Of a stretch of 64,000 bases of DNA, positions 13,801-25,703 are shown piece by piece. The stretch lies in the NCBI RefSeq assembly GCF_014905175.1, contig NC_057793.1:6944001-7008000 (forward strand), given 5' to 3'. This stretch comes from Aphidius gifuensis (taxonomy: Eukaryota; Arthropoda; Insecta; Hymenoptera; Braconidae). The notes beneath the pieces were generated by a model that had not been told where the DNA came from, did not search any database, and worked only from the letters and a program-made list of their open reading frames with translations. Numbering within the stretch: position 1 is the first letter of the stretch; every line of letters begins with the position of its first letter. The position numbers and the translations under genes are program-made.

Positions 13801-14148
13801 TTCCTCAAGACTCAGAAGCACTCAGAGGACTTTATTCGCATATTCGCAATTTCGCAATGCCAATGGTCTCTAGACTAACAAGGACACCATAGTAATAATA
13901 TAATGTCCCTAGAAGAGAAAAATAAAATGTAAAAAAAAAATGAAGAAGTTAGTAAAGAAGAAAAAAAAAATTATGAACAAGTTCAAGAAAATAAATTTAA
14001 AATAAAATACTAGGTAGAAGGTAAAAAAATAAAGAAGAAAATATCAAGTGCAGGGAATAAAAATAAATAAATATAAATAAAATGATGATGATGGTGGAAA
14101 AAAAAAAGTTGAACAACTATTTTTATAAATGTATATTATATTTTTTAG

Positions 14149-14257
14149 TTGCAATTCTTTTGATGATAAGATGTTTGTGGTAAATTCATCGCGAGTGTAT
14201 GCATCATTTGATCTTGCAACAGTTACGTATATAGACCCTCGCATTCCCAGTCCATGA
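14149..14257 (+). CDS. Candidate terminal coding exon, unidentified
   Basis: A TTTTTTAG acceptor is followed by one codon-completing base and 35 open codons ending in TGA. The translation is well mixed, for example DDKMFVVNSSRVYASFDL and then TVTYIDPRIPSP, and the segment has more CpG and G+C than the flanks. The opposite strand is also open (residues such as SIYVTVARSNDAYTRDEF) but lacks a usable donor, so I favour the plus strand. It needs a preceding exon ending in phase 2. No family recognised. Confidence 0.35.
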
Positions 14258-14540
14258 GGATATACTTTCGAGAATAAAAATAAATAATATAAAAGTAAAA
14301 AAGAAAAAAAAAAATACTTGAGAAAGGATATAGAATAGGATAAGATATTTATCCGATGAAAAAAAATATTTTTAAATTGTTTAAACGATAAACTTTTTAC
14401 AGATTTAAATGATTGAGATTATCATGGCTGAAAATTTATAACAAGGATTTTCTAGTCAAGATGATGTTTTAAACAAAAATATATGCTCAAAAAATATCCT
14501 AAAATATCGAATTATCATATTAATAATTTGCAACATTAAA

Positions 14541-15052
14541 TTCGAAAAATGAATGAACATTTTATATAGAATATTTGAATTAGAAATTAGTAAATTAGAA
14601 TTTAATTTGAAATAATAATAATAAGATTGAGTCAGGGTAATATACAATGATTAATAAATTAATTTTCCAAATAAATAAATTTAAAATTTCGAAAAGATAA
14701 TATGATAAAAGTAAATTTTTAAAAAAAAGCAAATAAATTGTCAAATGGATGATTGATTTATTTATCATAATTATTGAGATGATTTTAAATAGTCATTGTG
14801 TGATTTTGTTGATATGTTACTATGCTTGTATTATTTTAATAATTATTCATTTTAATTTTTAATATTTCATGCATTTTCATACCAACAAACGCAACAACAT
14901 GTTTTTTTTATTTTTATTTTTTTTTTGTAGAAATTATTAACCAGGATATTTTATTTCAATATTATTTTCCCAGTAAATTTGTCTTTAAAATATTTTAACC
15001 ATAATAATAATTAATTGTCATATGAATCTTCTTAATTTTAAATAATCATTTA
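14541..15052 (-). repeat. Right arm of the dispersed inverted repeat
   Basis: Reverse-complement copy of 6868-7353, roughly 90% or more identical by eye. It keeps the same internal landmarks, including the string TCAATCATCC at the equivalent place. See the left arm for interpretation. Confidence 0.75.
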
Positions 15053-15853
15053 TTTATATTTTTCAAGGAAATATATTATCAAACTTTGATAATATCTGTT
15101 TAGAAAAAAAATAATGACGAATTGTATTATGAATTTTTGTTTGCAAAATTATTGTTAATAATTTTGTGAGGAAAATGATTAAACAGGATATTTTATTGCA
15201 AAATGATTCGACCGGGATATTTGTTTCCCGGATATTTTGATCATGACATTCAATCGTGATAAAAAAAAAAAGATGATTCATATTTATATTATTCAACATA
15301 ATAATCGTTAGAATAAAAAAAAAAAATCAATCGAACCTCTTTTTTTTATTTTTCGAATATAAAAATTTAAAAAAAAAATGATATTTATTGCGCAATGATT
15401 GACAAGTCAGCCTCGCAATACCAAGATGTCATATTCCACCGAATAAAAAATTTCACATCCGGCTATTTTAAATTCCAATATGACTCGTTGAATTCAAAAA
15501 AAAATGCCATAAAATTCCAAATTGATAATGCATAAAATAATTCAAATTTTTCAATAAACATTCCAATAAATTTCGTTCATTTCTTTGTTTATAAAAAATA
15601 TTCTAATTAAAATAAAAACTAGTCAAAAATATTATCTTATAATTTCACATAATTTCACTTTTATTATTTATGAATTTATGAATTTATTTATATTTATTTT
15701 CTCAGTTTTTTCCACTTGATAAATTCAATAATTTATTTATAAAAATAAAACAACATTTATTGAGAGTAAGCAGTATGATTATTTGAATTCGTAGAATATA
15801 ATAAATATAAGCATAAAATAATCATAAAAAAATATGAAATAATATTATAAAAA

Positions 15854-15985
15854 TTATGGAATTGCGGAAATGCGACACCCCGGTGCTTCGGGTACCGTGA
15901 CAAGGATTAGTAGCCATAACGCGATCTTGTTACCGAGTTGTAATTTCCATGGCTCGCTGCTACTTGTGTCTGTACTTTTCATCAT
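15854..15985 (-). CDS. Candidate 43-aa ORF with signal-peptide-like segment
   Basis: The island is strikingly G+C-rich for this region. On the minus strand it encodes a 43-residue frame from a double ATG: a polar start (MMKSTDTSSSEPWK), then a hydrophobic core (IALWLLILVTV) followed by PEAPGC. That is the layout of a signal peptide or signal anchor. It may be a first exon leaving through a donor such as CG/GTAACA or ACG/GTACCC, or a free-standing small protein. The plus strand of the same island also has a 42-codon ATG frame with a hydrophobic C-terminus (SLLLVSVLFIILP), so the coding strand is not certain. No family recognised. Confidence 0.35.
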   Translation of the reverse strand: MMKSTDTSSSEPWKLQLGNKIALWLLILVTVPEAPGCRISAIP

Positions 15986-16732
15986 CCTACCTACATGAAT
16001 TATATTTCTCTCATTTTTAATTTGTTTTAAATATATAAATTATATTTTTACAATCTATATTCATTAAGACCATCAAAAAATAAATATATTGCACCAACTC
16101 GTATCAATAAATTATCATTACAAGAAAAAAAAATTAACAAAATGATAAATGTGCTTTTTAATTTCATTCATTTTTTTTTTTTTTTTCCCCAAGTTATTTA
16201 ATTTATTATTATTTATAAAAAAAAAAAAAACAAGATTGCCTTATTGAGAATTACGAATCGCTTTTGTGTGTATACAAGTTTGAGTTTTTGCATTGCAATA
16301 AATGCAGTGACACACGTATTTAAAAAGTTGAAATTAAAAATAATCATAAAAAATAAATGAGACGTGTGGCATTCTTGGCAAAAACCAATCATGATTATTT
16401 TTAAAAAATTATAAATAAAAAATATAAATGTATTTTTTTAAACTGGTCCGGTGTTTGTGGATAAATACTTTCAACGTTTTATTCAAGTTAAAAGTTGACT
16501 TGTTGCATCTGCGACTTAAAATGTATACAAGAAACGTGAATTTAATTTTTTTTTTTTTTTAAATTTATTGAAAATATTAAAGGTAAATTTTAATTTTCGA
16601 AATGTAATGTTTTGTTAATTATATTTTGATGATTATTTTTAATTTTATGATTTTTTAAATTTCAATTGACAATTATTTTATATATGCTACTTATTTCAAC
16701 AACATATGGTTGTTATTTTTGTTTTTTTTTTT

Positions 16733-17327
16733 TCAGTGTACTTTTTTATAAATTTGTCTGTTTAAAAAAAAAAAAATGAGCGATAAGAATGATATGAAAT
16801 TCAAAGAGTTAATTTATAAATGGAATTTGAGATATTTTAAAATTTATTTTATTTTGTTTATTTAACAAGAGATTTTTAATGTAAAGCCGCTTATGATTAT
16901 TATTGAAATAATAACCTTGAAATTTAATTGAAATGTTGAATTAAATATTATAATATATTAATAATATTTATTTATAATAATTATTAGCTTTGATATTTAA
17001 ATTAATAAATGTATCTATATATTCAATTGACAATTTTATGCTACTTACAATTTGTGAAATCATGTGAAAATATAGTCAACTCCAATTTAAATAAATCACC
17101 CAAATTATTGTTGCAATTTAATAATAAATTGTACTTGTTAATATCAATAAATTTACAAGTTTCAAGTACAAAAAAATTGCAATAAATCCATGTACATATC
17201 ATAAACACACTAGCCAATAAATCAAAATAAATTAAAACCAAAAAATATTACTCCAAAATCGAAAAAAAAAAAAAAAATCACTGGAGAAAAATAAATAAAT
17301 AAATGAAAACAGTTTATTATAATTATA
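16733..17327 (+). repeat. Copy 1 of a ~590-bp direct repeat
   Basis: From TTCAGTGTAC onward this matches 20811-21402 almost base for base. Only a few substitutions and poly-A length changes are seen. Both copies carry the same 66-codon minus-strand frame with one residue changed. Similarity fades at both ends without obvious terminal repeats. It is a recent segmental duplication or two insertions of the same element. Confidence 0.85.
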
Positions 17328-18872
17328 TAAATAATATTAAAAAATTATCAAAAGAAATTTTCTCTATTTATTATTGAATTTAAACTTTTTAATTATTGAT
17401 TTATATATTTTTTATATTCATTATTAATTTAAAGGTATGTTATTAAATACAAATACAAAAAAAAAAAATGATTATAATTAAAAACTAATTTACATTTTAT
17501 TTATTGAGTTTATAGAAATTTATTAATTTCATGTTTCATTTATTCATTTGAATATATATTTCTTTTTTTGTATTTAATTTAATTTTTTTTTTTTTTTTAA
17601 ATTCTATTTACAGTTATCTAGCAGTTTTAGTTGTATATTATTTAGTTATATTCAATTTTTGATTTATTCATAGTATGATATTTTCTATAACAAGCAGGTT
17701 TTAAAATATCAATATGACAAATTATCTTGTACAAATTGCTTATAATAAACTTTATGATCCGCTTATCGTCAACCAACCAAATACCCACCTATTTTTTTCA
17801 ACTATAATTATATCTATCATGGTATTTTATTCTATTAAATAATATTCATGTATATATCTATGACAATAATAACAACTTTTAATTTAATAACATACTCCCC
17901 TTTTTTTTTTTTCAAATAACGAATAAAAATCTCAATTAAATTGAAATATTAACAAAAAAAAAAAACGTTTTAATTTAATTGTATTTAATTTAAAAAAAAT
18001 ATAAATTTTTATTTTAAATATTGTAATTATTTCGAATTAAATAATTCGAATAAACATGTAATTTTATTTATAAACATCATCTCATTATGTTCATCAAGAA
18101 ATTTTATAACAAAAAAAATAAAAAAAGATGAAATTAGTTTTAATAAAATATAAATTCCATCACGCGTCTTGGATTATAATTTTCATGAGAACTATTTTAT
18201 TGTTTAAATAAATAATATATATTTTTATTAAAATAAATTTGTCAAGTTTCATTGTGGGAAACTATTATATCTTAATTAATAATTATAATAATTGCAAATA
18301 GAGGGAGAGATTTAAACTACCCCTAAAAAAATTTTCCCGTTGCATACAAAAATCGTAAATGACGCTCAAATTTTCTGTCAAATAAAACAGTGATTGTGCT
18401 AAAACTTTATGGACTTAATTATACTTTGAATAGACAACATGATTTATCTATTAAAATTATAGTTAATGTATATCTTATAAATAGATAATAAGATATTATT
18501 ATGGTCACCGGAATGACGTTGCACATGTGAATTACAATGAAGCCATTGATGATGAGTTCATTGACGCTAAAAAAAATATTTATATATATTTTATAATTAT
18601 TTATAAAAAAATAATATTAATAGCTAAATGACACACGGTTATCCTGGTAAATTGCAATATATAAAAAAATTAATTTGATTGATTACAAAATTATTTATAT
18701 TTTGGTTTTTTAATTTTTTTTTTTTGCAAAATTATATTTTATATAATTTTACATTTTCCACACATCATTTATCAATTATTATTTTTTAAATTTATTTAAA
18801 CATATCTAGTCTACATTATTACGTTTTTTTTTTTTTCTTTTTTGTAAATAAATATATTTTTTTTTCCTTTAG

Positions 18873-18884
18873 TCTGGCGCCAGA
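18873..18884. other. 12-bp perfect palindrome TCTGGCGCCAGA
   Basis: A self-complementary site in very A/T-rich DNA, directly behind a TTTTTCCTTTAG acceptor-like string. Read from that acceptor in phase 0 the plus strand gives SGARSRHITEIII and then a stop. It could be a terminal micro-exon or a protein-binding palindrome; neither is demonstrated. Confidence 0.35.
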
Positions 18885-20810
18885 TCTCGTCATATCACTG
18901 AGATAATTATTTAATTTTTTTTTTCTCTCACACAAAGGTAAGATGATTTAACACAAAAAAAAAAAAAAAAAAAAAAATGTTATTAAAGAAGATAAGAGTG
19001 TAAATAAATTTTATAAAACAATTCTGTTATATAATGTTGATGAAAAAAAAATATGATTTGTTATTTTAATTGTTTAACTTGGAAAAAATGTAATTAAATT
19101 TTTGAAAATATATTTCAGGCGTAATTATTATATTACTACGAAAATTCATTTGACTATTAATTAGACTGTAATATTATTGAAAAACGTGAGAATATTTTAA
19201 CGACCAAAGCACAATAGTTTTTTTTTAAATAAATTTATTATTCTAAAATAATTTGTTGCACTGTCAGCAGTTTTATTATTATTTTTTTTGAATTACTTTT
19301 TGTCTGATTTTTTATTTCTTTAAAACATGTAATATATAAAACTCAGCGTGGAAATATCATTAAGGTAGTGTGTGTATAAAAGAAAATGGAAAAAAAAAAG
19401 AGTTAAAAAATGAGTTGAAAAAAAAAGAATAATAAAATAAATAATAAGGAGGAGCAGGAAGAACAGAGAAGAACAAAAACATACGTTCCGAGGTCATCGA
19501 ATGGAAAAGATGTTCAAAGAATGCACTGAAGACCATGAATAAATATTTTTAAAAATACAGAATTTTATTTAGTTAAATATTGTTTATACTTGCAACAATG
19601 TTTCGTAATCAAAATTATTAATAAACAATGAATTCCATGATTTTTTAAAATTCAGTAAAAAATATTTATTCAAAATTTTTTAATAAAACTATATTTTTAA
19701 TGAAATTTTTTGATAAATGTATTTTTTTTTTTTGTAAATTTAATCTTTTGTTAAATAATTGTTATTAATAATAGTTAATTAAACAAAATTGTTTAAAATA
19801 TCATAATTAAATAGTTAATTATAATGTCAATAAAATTATAGTTTTTTTTTTTAATTAAATTGACGAAATTAATTGGATATAAAAAATTTTTTTTAAAAAA
19901 TAATTTTTTGTTGAAATTTTTTTTCATTTAATTATTAATTAATTAATTGATCAATTAATGATGAAGATGTTATTGCAAGTCGATCAACTGTATATAAATC
20001 TGCTATATTACAATCTAATTTAACGTTATCATTTAAAAAATTTTCCTCTTGTTATTTAATTTTCAAATTTATTTCTCCGATCAAAGATTAAAAGCTACAA
20101 CGTCAATTAATAATTCATACTTTTCTATTGCCTCATAAAAAAAATATAAAAATAAAAAAAACATCTTTTTATCAAGGAAAAAAAAAGACTACAATCAATT
20201 AGGTATAAAAATAATTTTTTTATAAAACAATAACAACTGGCATTGAGTGGTTTTTATAATAAAGGAAAAAAAACATATAAATTTTTATTTTAATATACCA
20301 AACATATGTAGATTATTTTTTTGTAAAATTGTTTTATCATTTCAATGTTATGCATTTGTCAAATGAAATAATAATAATAATAATAATAAATTACACCTGT
20401 ATATTGTAGTATACACACAAACACAAAGTAATCAATATCATGATGACCTTGATCGATCAAGGAAAAAATATAGTGTAATCGTGAAAGCTACTAGCAAACT
20501 CAATAATTCTTTTTTCAAACAAACAACCAAGAATGTCGTCTTATCATTTATAATAATAATAATCATCATCATCATCATATAAAAAATAATTTAAAAAATA
20601 AAAACGAGATATTCCATTGATGAGAGTACTGATTATATTATTTATCATATATAAATATCATAAATATTTAATACAAATAATCAACTAATTCATTTTAAAT
20701 AAACTTGAGAAAAAAAGAAGAAGAGATAAATATAAATATCAATTTTCCAAGACAAGATATTAATGCGTCATTGTCATCGCTTATGATTATTGTTATTATT
20801 TTGGTTTTTA

Positions 20811-21402
20811 TTCAGTGTACTGTTTTATAAATTTGTCTATTTAAAATGAGCGATAAGAATGATATGAAATTCAAGGAGTTAATTTATAAATGGAATTTGA
20901 GATATTTTAAAATTTATTTTATTTTGTTTATTTAACAAGAGATTTTTAATGTAAAGCCGCTTATGATTATTATTAAAATAATAACCTTGAAATTTAATTG
21001 AAATGTTGAATTAAATATTATAATATATTAATAATATTTATTTATAATAATTATTAGCTTTGATATTTAAATTAATAAATGTATCTATATATTCAATTGA
21101 CAATTTTATGCTACTTACAATTTGTAAAATCATGTGAAAACATAGTCAACTCCAATTTAAATAAATCACCCAAATTATTGTTGCAATTTAATAATAAATT
21201 GTACTTGTTAATGTCAATAAATTTACAAGTTTCAAGTACAAAAAAATTGCAATAAATCCATGTACATATCATAAACACACTAGCCAATAAATCAAAATAA
21301 ATTAAAACCAAAAAATATTACTCCAAAATCGAAAAAAAAAAAAAACAAAAATCACTGGAGAAAAAAAAATAAATAAATGAATACAGTTTATTATAATTTA
21401 TA
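20811..21402 (+). repeat. Copy 2 of the ~590-bp direct repeat
   Basis: Second copy of 16733-17327, same orientation, about 4.08 kb downstream. It has slightly shorter poly-A tracts than copy 1 in two places. Confidence 0.85.
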
Positions 21403-21539
21403 AACAAACTTTAAATATTTATATTATAATTATATATGAATAATTATAAACACACTTATAAATATAAATAAATAAATAGATTCATTTATTTATAAAATTG
21501 TAATGAAAAAAACTAAACAATTTCACGAGATCAGAAAAA

Positions 21540-21760
21540 GACAGACCGGTGAACACTGAACTGTCGAGTTGTGTACTGATGGCGACAAGTGGGAAAAAGG
21601 CGAAAGAAGAGAGGCATAACAGCTCCCCCTTGGGCATTTTTTTTTTTTTTTTTTTCTGTCCCCCCTTAACAAACCACCCTGGGGGGACATGTTACATTCA
21701 TTCGTTGATATTCGTTTCTATTCGTCATCAACCACCACGTGATTCTCGATGCATCTTTTA
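21540..21760. promoter_or_regulatory. G+C-richer island, possible promoter, with hairpin
   Basis: This island contains CpG-rich text, a TTCAGTGTTC initiator-like string on the minus strand, and a perfect hairpin of TGTCCCCCC (21657-21665) with GGGGGGACA (21681-21689) around a 15-nt loop. A short plus-strand frame starts MATSGKKAKEERHNSS but runs into a poly-T tract. It could be an alternative promoter for the minus-strand gene. Function is inferred from composition only. Confidence 0.3.
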
Positions 21761-23385
21761 ATTTTTTTTTAAAATTCAATTTTTTCATAATAAAAATAAT
21801 ATTTTCTTACGTAAGTTTTATGATACCGTAATATATAATTTCTTATCACCTGAGATATATAAAAAAAAAAAAATTTAAATATCATAAATTATATTTTTCC
21901 TTGAATAAACAATTTCATTTTTTTTTTTTTTTTTTGCTTACAACAAAAAAATAATAAAAATCTAGTAGTTTTTTTTTTATTGTTTAAAAAATATATATTT
22001 AATGATTTTTTTTTTTCTCTTTATTTTTGATTAATGACGATTAATGAAAAATGTATTTTTAAAATATATCATTGTTGTAATAAATGTCAACAATTTGCTG
22101 AGACAGCAGTCATCATTATTGCAATAATTCTTGAGGTTTGATAATAAATGATTGATACATGAGTTGTGAAAAAAAAAATAATATAAAAATATATATATAT
22201 TTTTGAGCATGTGTGTGTGTGGATATAAATAATGAATATAAAAATATAATATGAAAATTTAATTATGTAATTTTCTTGAAACTTTATAAGAAATAAAAAT
22301 TGCATGAAAAATTTAATGTAATGATTATCAGCAGGTGCAATATTAATCCTTGAATTTTGATGTATCGTAAAAATACAGTTGAGTGATTTTTCCGCTTGTT
22401 AATTTTACGCATTTTATTTATTTATTTATTAGCTTGTTTTTCCTTCAATGAATTTAGCATGATTTTATAAAATATTATTAATGATAAATTTTATTTTTAA
22501 ATTTACATTGTCATTCAAATTTTTCTCTCAACTTTTTCATAAAAAAAAAAAACAAAATAAACGTTCTCTTCAATCTATACACTATATTTTTTGTTTAAAA
22601 AAAATCATTTTTAAATGATTTCTAAAATTTTTTAGTAAACACTGGATTTTTTTCATGACTAAAAATATTTTTTCATAGAAAAAATCAAAATAAAATCGCC
22701 GCGATTAATCTTCATAAATTTTCAATTAATTTTTGACTTTTTAAATACATTTTTAATTATTGAATAATCTCAGTTAAAATTTATCGATAAAGCAAGAAAA
22801 TTCAACAAAATATTATCATCAAAAATTCACAACACAATAATTAATAGAAAAAAAAAAATTATCTATATATTTTATAAACATTTTGACAAATGACAAATTT
22901 AAAAAAAAAAATATTTCATCAATACGAAAAATAACACAGCATATTTATATATTCTAAAAGCGATTTTACAAACATTAAATAAACTCAGAAACTTAGTAAT
23001 CCCGTTTGAGATACACCAATCGATATTTATTATTATTTTTTTTTTTTAAATAACAGTAACCAACGAACGGTGACGAGAACCCACCTGCTGCAAATATAAT
23101 TTTTTATATTTCTATTTTAAAAACCGAAAAAAATTAACAAACAATTCCCAAAAAAGATAACTAAATTTTTTAATTATTTAATTGTTTAAAAATACATTTA
23201 ATTAAATAATTAATTAACTAAAAAAAAAAGGCAAAATTTACTCCAAAATGAAAAAGTAATTGTAAAAAAAAACAGCTAAAAATTACGAGAAAAAATAATT
23301 TTAAATTTATAATTTTATCAATGACAAGTAGACATGTACGTGTAAAATTATTTAATAAATATAAAAGAAATATATATGTATTTAC

Positions 23386-23423
23386 CGGCGTCTTCGAAAC
23401 CAATTTTGTATTTTAAATCCCAT
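23386..23423 (-). CDS. Candidate first coding exon A of the cordon-bleu-like gene
   Basis: On the minus strand an ATG opens MGFKIQNWFRRR and the exon leaves through CCG/GTAAAT in phase 2. The short basic start with an aromatic centre is G+C-rich compared with both flanks. Its phase joins exactly to the exon at 963, giving an Arg at the junction and then SREEKSTND. The implied intron is about 22.4 kb. The join rests on splice signals and phase only. Confidence 0.4.
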
Positions 23424-23639
23424 TTTATATATATATTGTTTGAGTACACGTTATTTATAATAAATAACACTTCACATAAATGCAGAGTAGTGTATTATCA
23501 ATTGAATTGACCACTGAGTCCTTGGTATAATATTGAAATACACGTTTTAAAAAATCGAAAAACCGTTCACTGACTTTACTTGTTGTGTATGTATATAAAA
23601 TAACACACAAAGTTTTATGTATATAATATTTTTCTCTGA

Positions 23640-23720
23640 GGAGAGACGACGACGACGACGACCGTTGGAAAACATATACCGAGACAAACTGAGAGAATTT
23701 AATTCAGAGTGTGTTTACTG
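23640..23720 (-). promoter_or_regulatory. Putative promoter with initiator and (GAC)n tract
   Basis: The minus strand has CTCAGTTTG, a match to the arthropod initiator TCAGTT, about 270 bases upstream of first exon A. A (GAC)n tract at about 23645-23662 lies just downstream. The assignment is inferred from motif and position. Confidence 0.35.
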
Positions 23721-23846
23721 GTTTTATTTTATATATATATGTATACCTATGTATTTTTATATTTTGGTTGGTTGTATTGGTTGTTAGGGAAACGGTTTGT
23801 TATATACATTTATAAACATGGTTACACTACAACATCTTTGACTTAC

Positions 23847-23869
23847 CTGGTACCAGGTGTTTTGCACAT
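23847..23869 (-). CDS. Candidate alternative first coding exon B
   Basis: Minus strand: ATG opens MCKTPGT and the exon ends at CCAG with a perfect GTAAGT donor, in phase 2. That is the same phase as exon A, so both could be alternative starts joined to the exon at 963 (here giving TRSREEK). The donor sits inside a perfect 14-bp palindrome, ACCTGGTACCAGGT (23845-23858). Confidence 0.4.
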
Positions 23870-24972
23870 TATTTTACGCACGAGCCAACACGCAAACCGT
23901 TGATTTTTTTTTTAACTGTAATTTTTTTTTTTTTTTTTACATATATACATCTATGTTATTTAACACTAAATATATTATTTTGATTAAAATTTGACATGAT
24001 TTTTTATGTTTTTAATATTTAAAAAAGATTTTTCAATTTAAATTTTTTTGAAAATTATTTCTATGAGTATGTATATGAATTTCGATTTGAAAATAATTTA
24101 AAAAAGTATTATTTTTTTGGTGTTTTTATTTATTTAATTATTAAATTTTATTTTATTTTGTTAATTAATTAATATATTTATTTATTTATTTATGAAATTT
24201 TTCATTATATTTCTTTTTGAAAAATTGAAATTAAACTTTTTTCATTTTTTTTTAATGTTAGTTATTCTAATTGTATATGATTTTAACTGAATCAATTTAT
24301 TTAATTAATTAAATTACGATTATTTATTTAAGTAAATTACAATTACAATCAATTTTTAATTGAATATTTTTTTTATTATTTAGTAAAACGAAAAAGAAAG
24401 AGAAATAATTTGTTAAATAAAATTTTTTTTTCTTTCAATAATTTGAATATTAATATAAATTAATAAATATATTTTTTATTTAATTAACAAAATACAATTA
24501 ATTGATAAATATAAAACTAAATTACAAAAAAATAATTGTTTTTTTTTTTTAATTTAAAAAATTGTTACAAAGTGAATTAAGAAAAAATTGAATAAAAAAA
24601 CGCAAAACTTTCGTGTAAATTTGATAACGAATATAAATATAAATTGAATTGAAAAATAAAATAAAAAAACACAAATGATGGAAAGTTCAATATAATATGT
24701 TGGTCTTTAAAATAACGCATATATTATAAATTATTATATATACCTCATATCAATTGAATGCGTAATTTTAATTGAAAAATAAATTACGTAATTTTATAGC
24801 ACATTTATAATGCCAAGATACAAGACGGAAATGATTTTTACACTTTATATATCGTTGATGTCTCATTACAAACTTGAATTGTGTTGAATATAAAAAAAAA
24901 AAAACATTATTTAATTTGAAAAAAAATAAAAAATATCTCCACACTCTCACACACATCATGCATAATATTCAG
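23870..24972. other. A/T-rich spacer
   Basis: Long poly-T/A runs and ATTTA-type tracts. A minus-strand frame at 24768-24959 is low-complexity and shows no splice or start support. I see no gene. Confidence 0.5.
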
Positions 24973-25005
24973 AATGATGCAACAAAAGCGCCATCAGGAC
25001 CATAA
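24973..25005 (+). CDS. Candidate terminal micro-exon
   Basis: Follows an ATATTCAG acceptor. In phase 0 it reads NDATKAPSGP and a stop, which would extend the exon ending at 10851 in frame. With one leading base it instead reads MMQQKRHQDHK and continues past 25005 to a stop. Either could be chance; only the acceptor and the G+C-rich content support it. Confidence 0.25.
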   Translation, partial: NDATKAPSGP

Positions 25006-25332
25006 ATTGATTGTTCAATAAAACATAATTATATCATCACTTGTAATAGAAAAAAATACATAAATAAATAAATAAAATTAGCATTATTAATGAAAATAAT
25101 AAACACATAAATAATTAATTATTGCATTTCTATAAAAAGATTTTTTCTAATTAAAAAAGAAAAATAAAAATATCAATGTTTTAAAAAGTGAAATTTAAGT
25201 TGAAAAAAATCAATAATTTCATTATTAATTCGAGTAATAATTTAATAAAAATATTAGCTAATGATTTAATGATAAAATGACAAGTCAGTAAAAAATAAAA
25301 AATGTTATTTTAAATTTTTCCCTCCAATGCAG

Positions 25333-25420
25333 GCCATTAGAAAAATTAGTTGAGTTATCGAAATTGGCGCCACTAGCTGGACCGCCAGAAAAAAAAATAG
25401 AGAGCTGTCAAAATGAATAA
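25333..25420 (+). CDS. Terminal coding exon of an unidentified plus-strand gene
   Basis: A strong acceptor (TTTTTCCCTCCAATGCAG) is followed by one codon-completing base and 28 codons ending in TAA. The residues are well mixed (PLEKLVELSKLAPLAGPP, then EKKIESCQNE), and G+C rises sharply within it. It needs an upstream exon ending in phase 2. The micro-exon at 1501-1534 would fit, but nothing ties them together. The gene ends about 280 bases before Atox1 begins. No family recognised. Confidence 0.5.
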
Positions 25421-25703
25421 TAATGATGATAAAAAAAAATATCAAGAGTCAACAAACTGTAAAGAAAACACATATGTTTGTTTTACTCGTTCAAGTGACT
25501 GATAAGAATGATTATTAAAAATTTTTAGATGGAATAACGGTATTTAACTAAAAAAGAAAAAAATCATTTTGTATCAGTTGTTGACGTGGTATTTCCAATA
25601 ATTGAATTGATCAATCGGTTATCATATTTTTTTGGAGCAAAGATTAACTCTAAAATATTATATACTTGTTGTGAAAAAATTGTGGGTGATTTAATAATAA
25701 ATA

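Larger units (their letters stand above)
964..23385. other. Long gene-poor interval, probably a giant first intron
   Basis: About 22 kb with no recognisable full gene. It is mostly low-complexity A/T-rich DNA. Embedded in it are two tRNA-like segments (about 4.03-4.32 kb), an inverted repeat pair (6.9-7.35 and 14.5-15.05 kb), a direct repeat pair (16.7-17.3 and 20.8-21.4 kb), several exon-like islands, and G+C-richer islands near 13.69-13.87, 15.85-15.99 and 21.54-21.76 kb. The island near 13.74 kb is a CTT/CGT trinucleotide tract and reads as a lysine/threonine-rich frame on the minus strand, which I do not trust as coding. If the cordon-bleu-like model is right, everything here is nested in its first intron. 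Confidence 0.45.

Noticed and set aside
13587..13808. Lys/Thr-rich minus-strand frame starting MRKKKKTKTKTKK
   Set aside because: It arises from a CTT/CGT trinucleotide tract and runs into a poly-Phe stretch made by a T run.
17041..17241. 66-codon minus-strand frame repeated at 21111-21311
   Set aside because: The frame is kept in both copies only because the copies are nearly identical. The residues come from A/T-rich repeat sequence, with no splice or start context and no family.
19440..19521. Plus-strand E/R-rich open patch (KEEQEEQRRTKTYVPRSS)
   Set aside because: It ends in an early stop, has no pyrimidine-rich acceptor, and is preceded by purine runs, so it is too weak to list as a gene.
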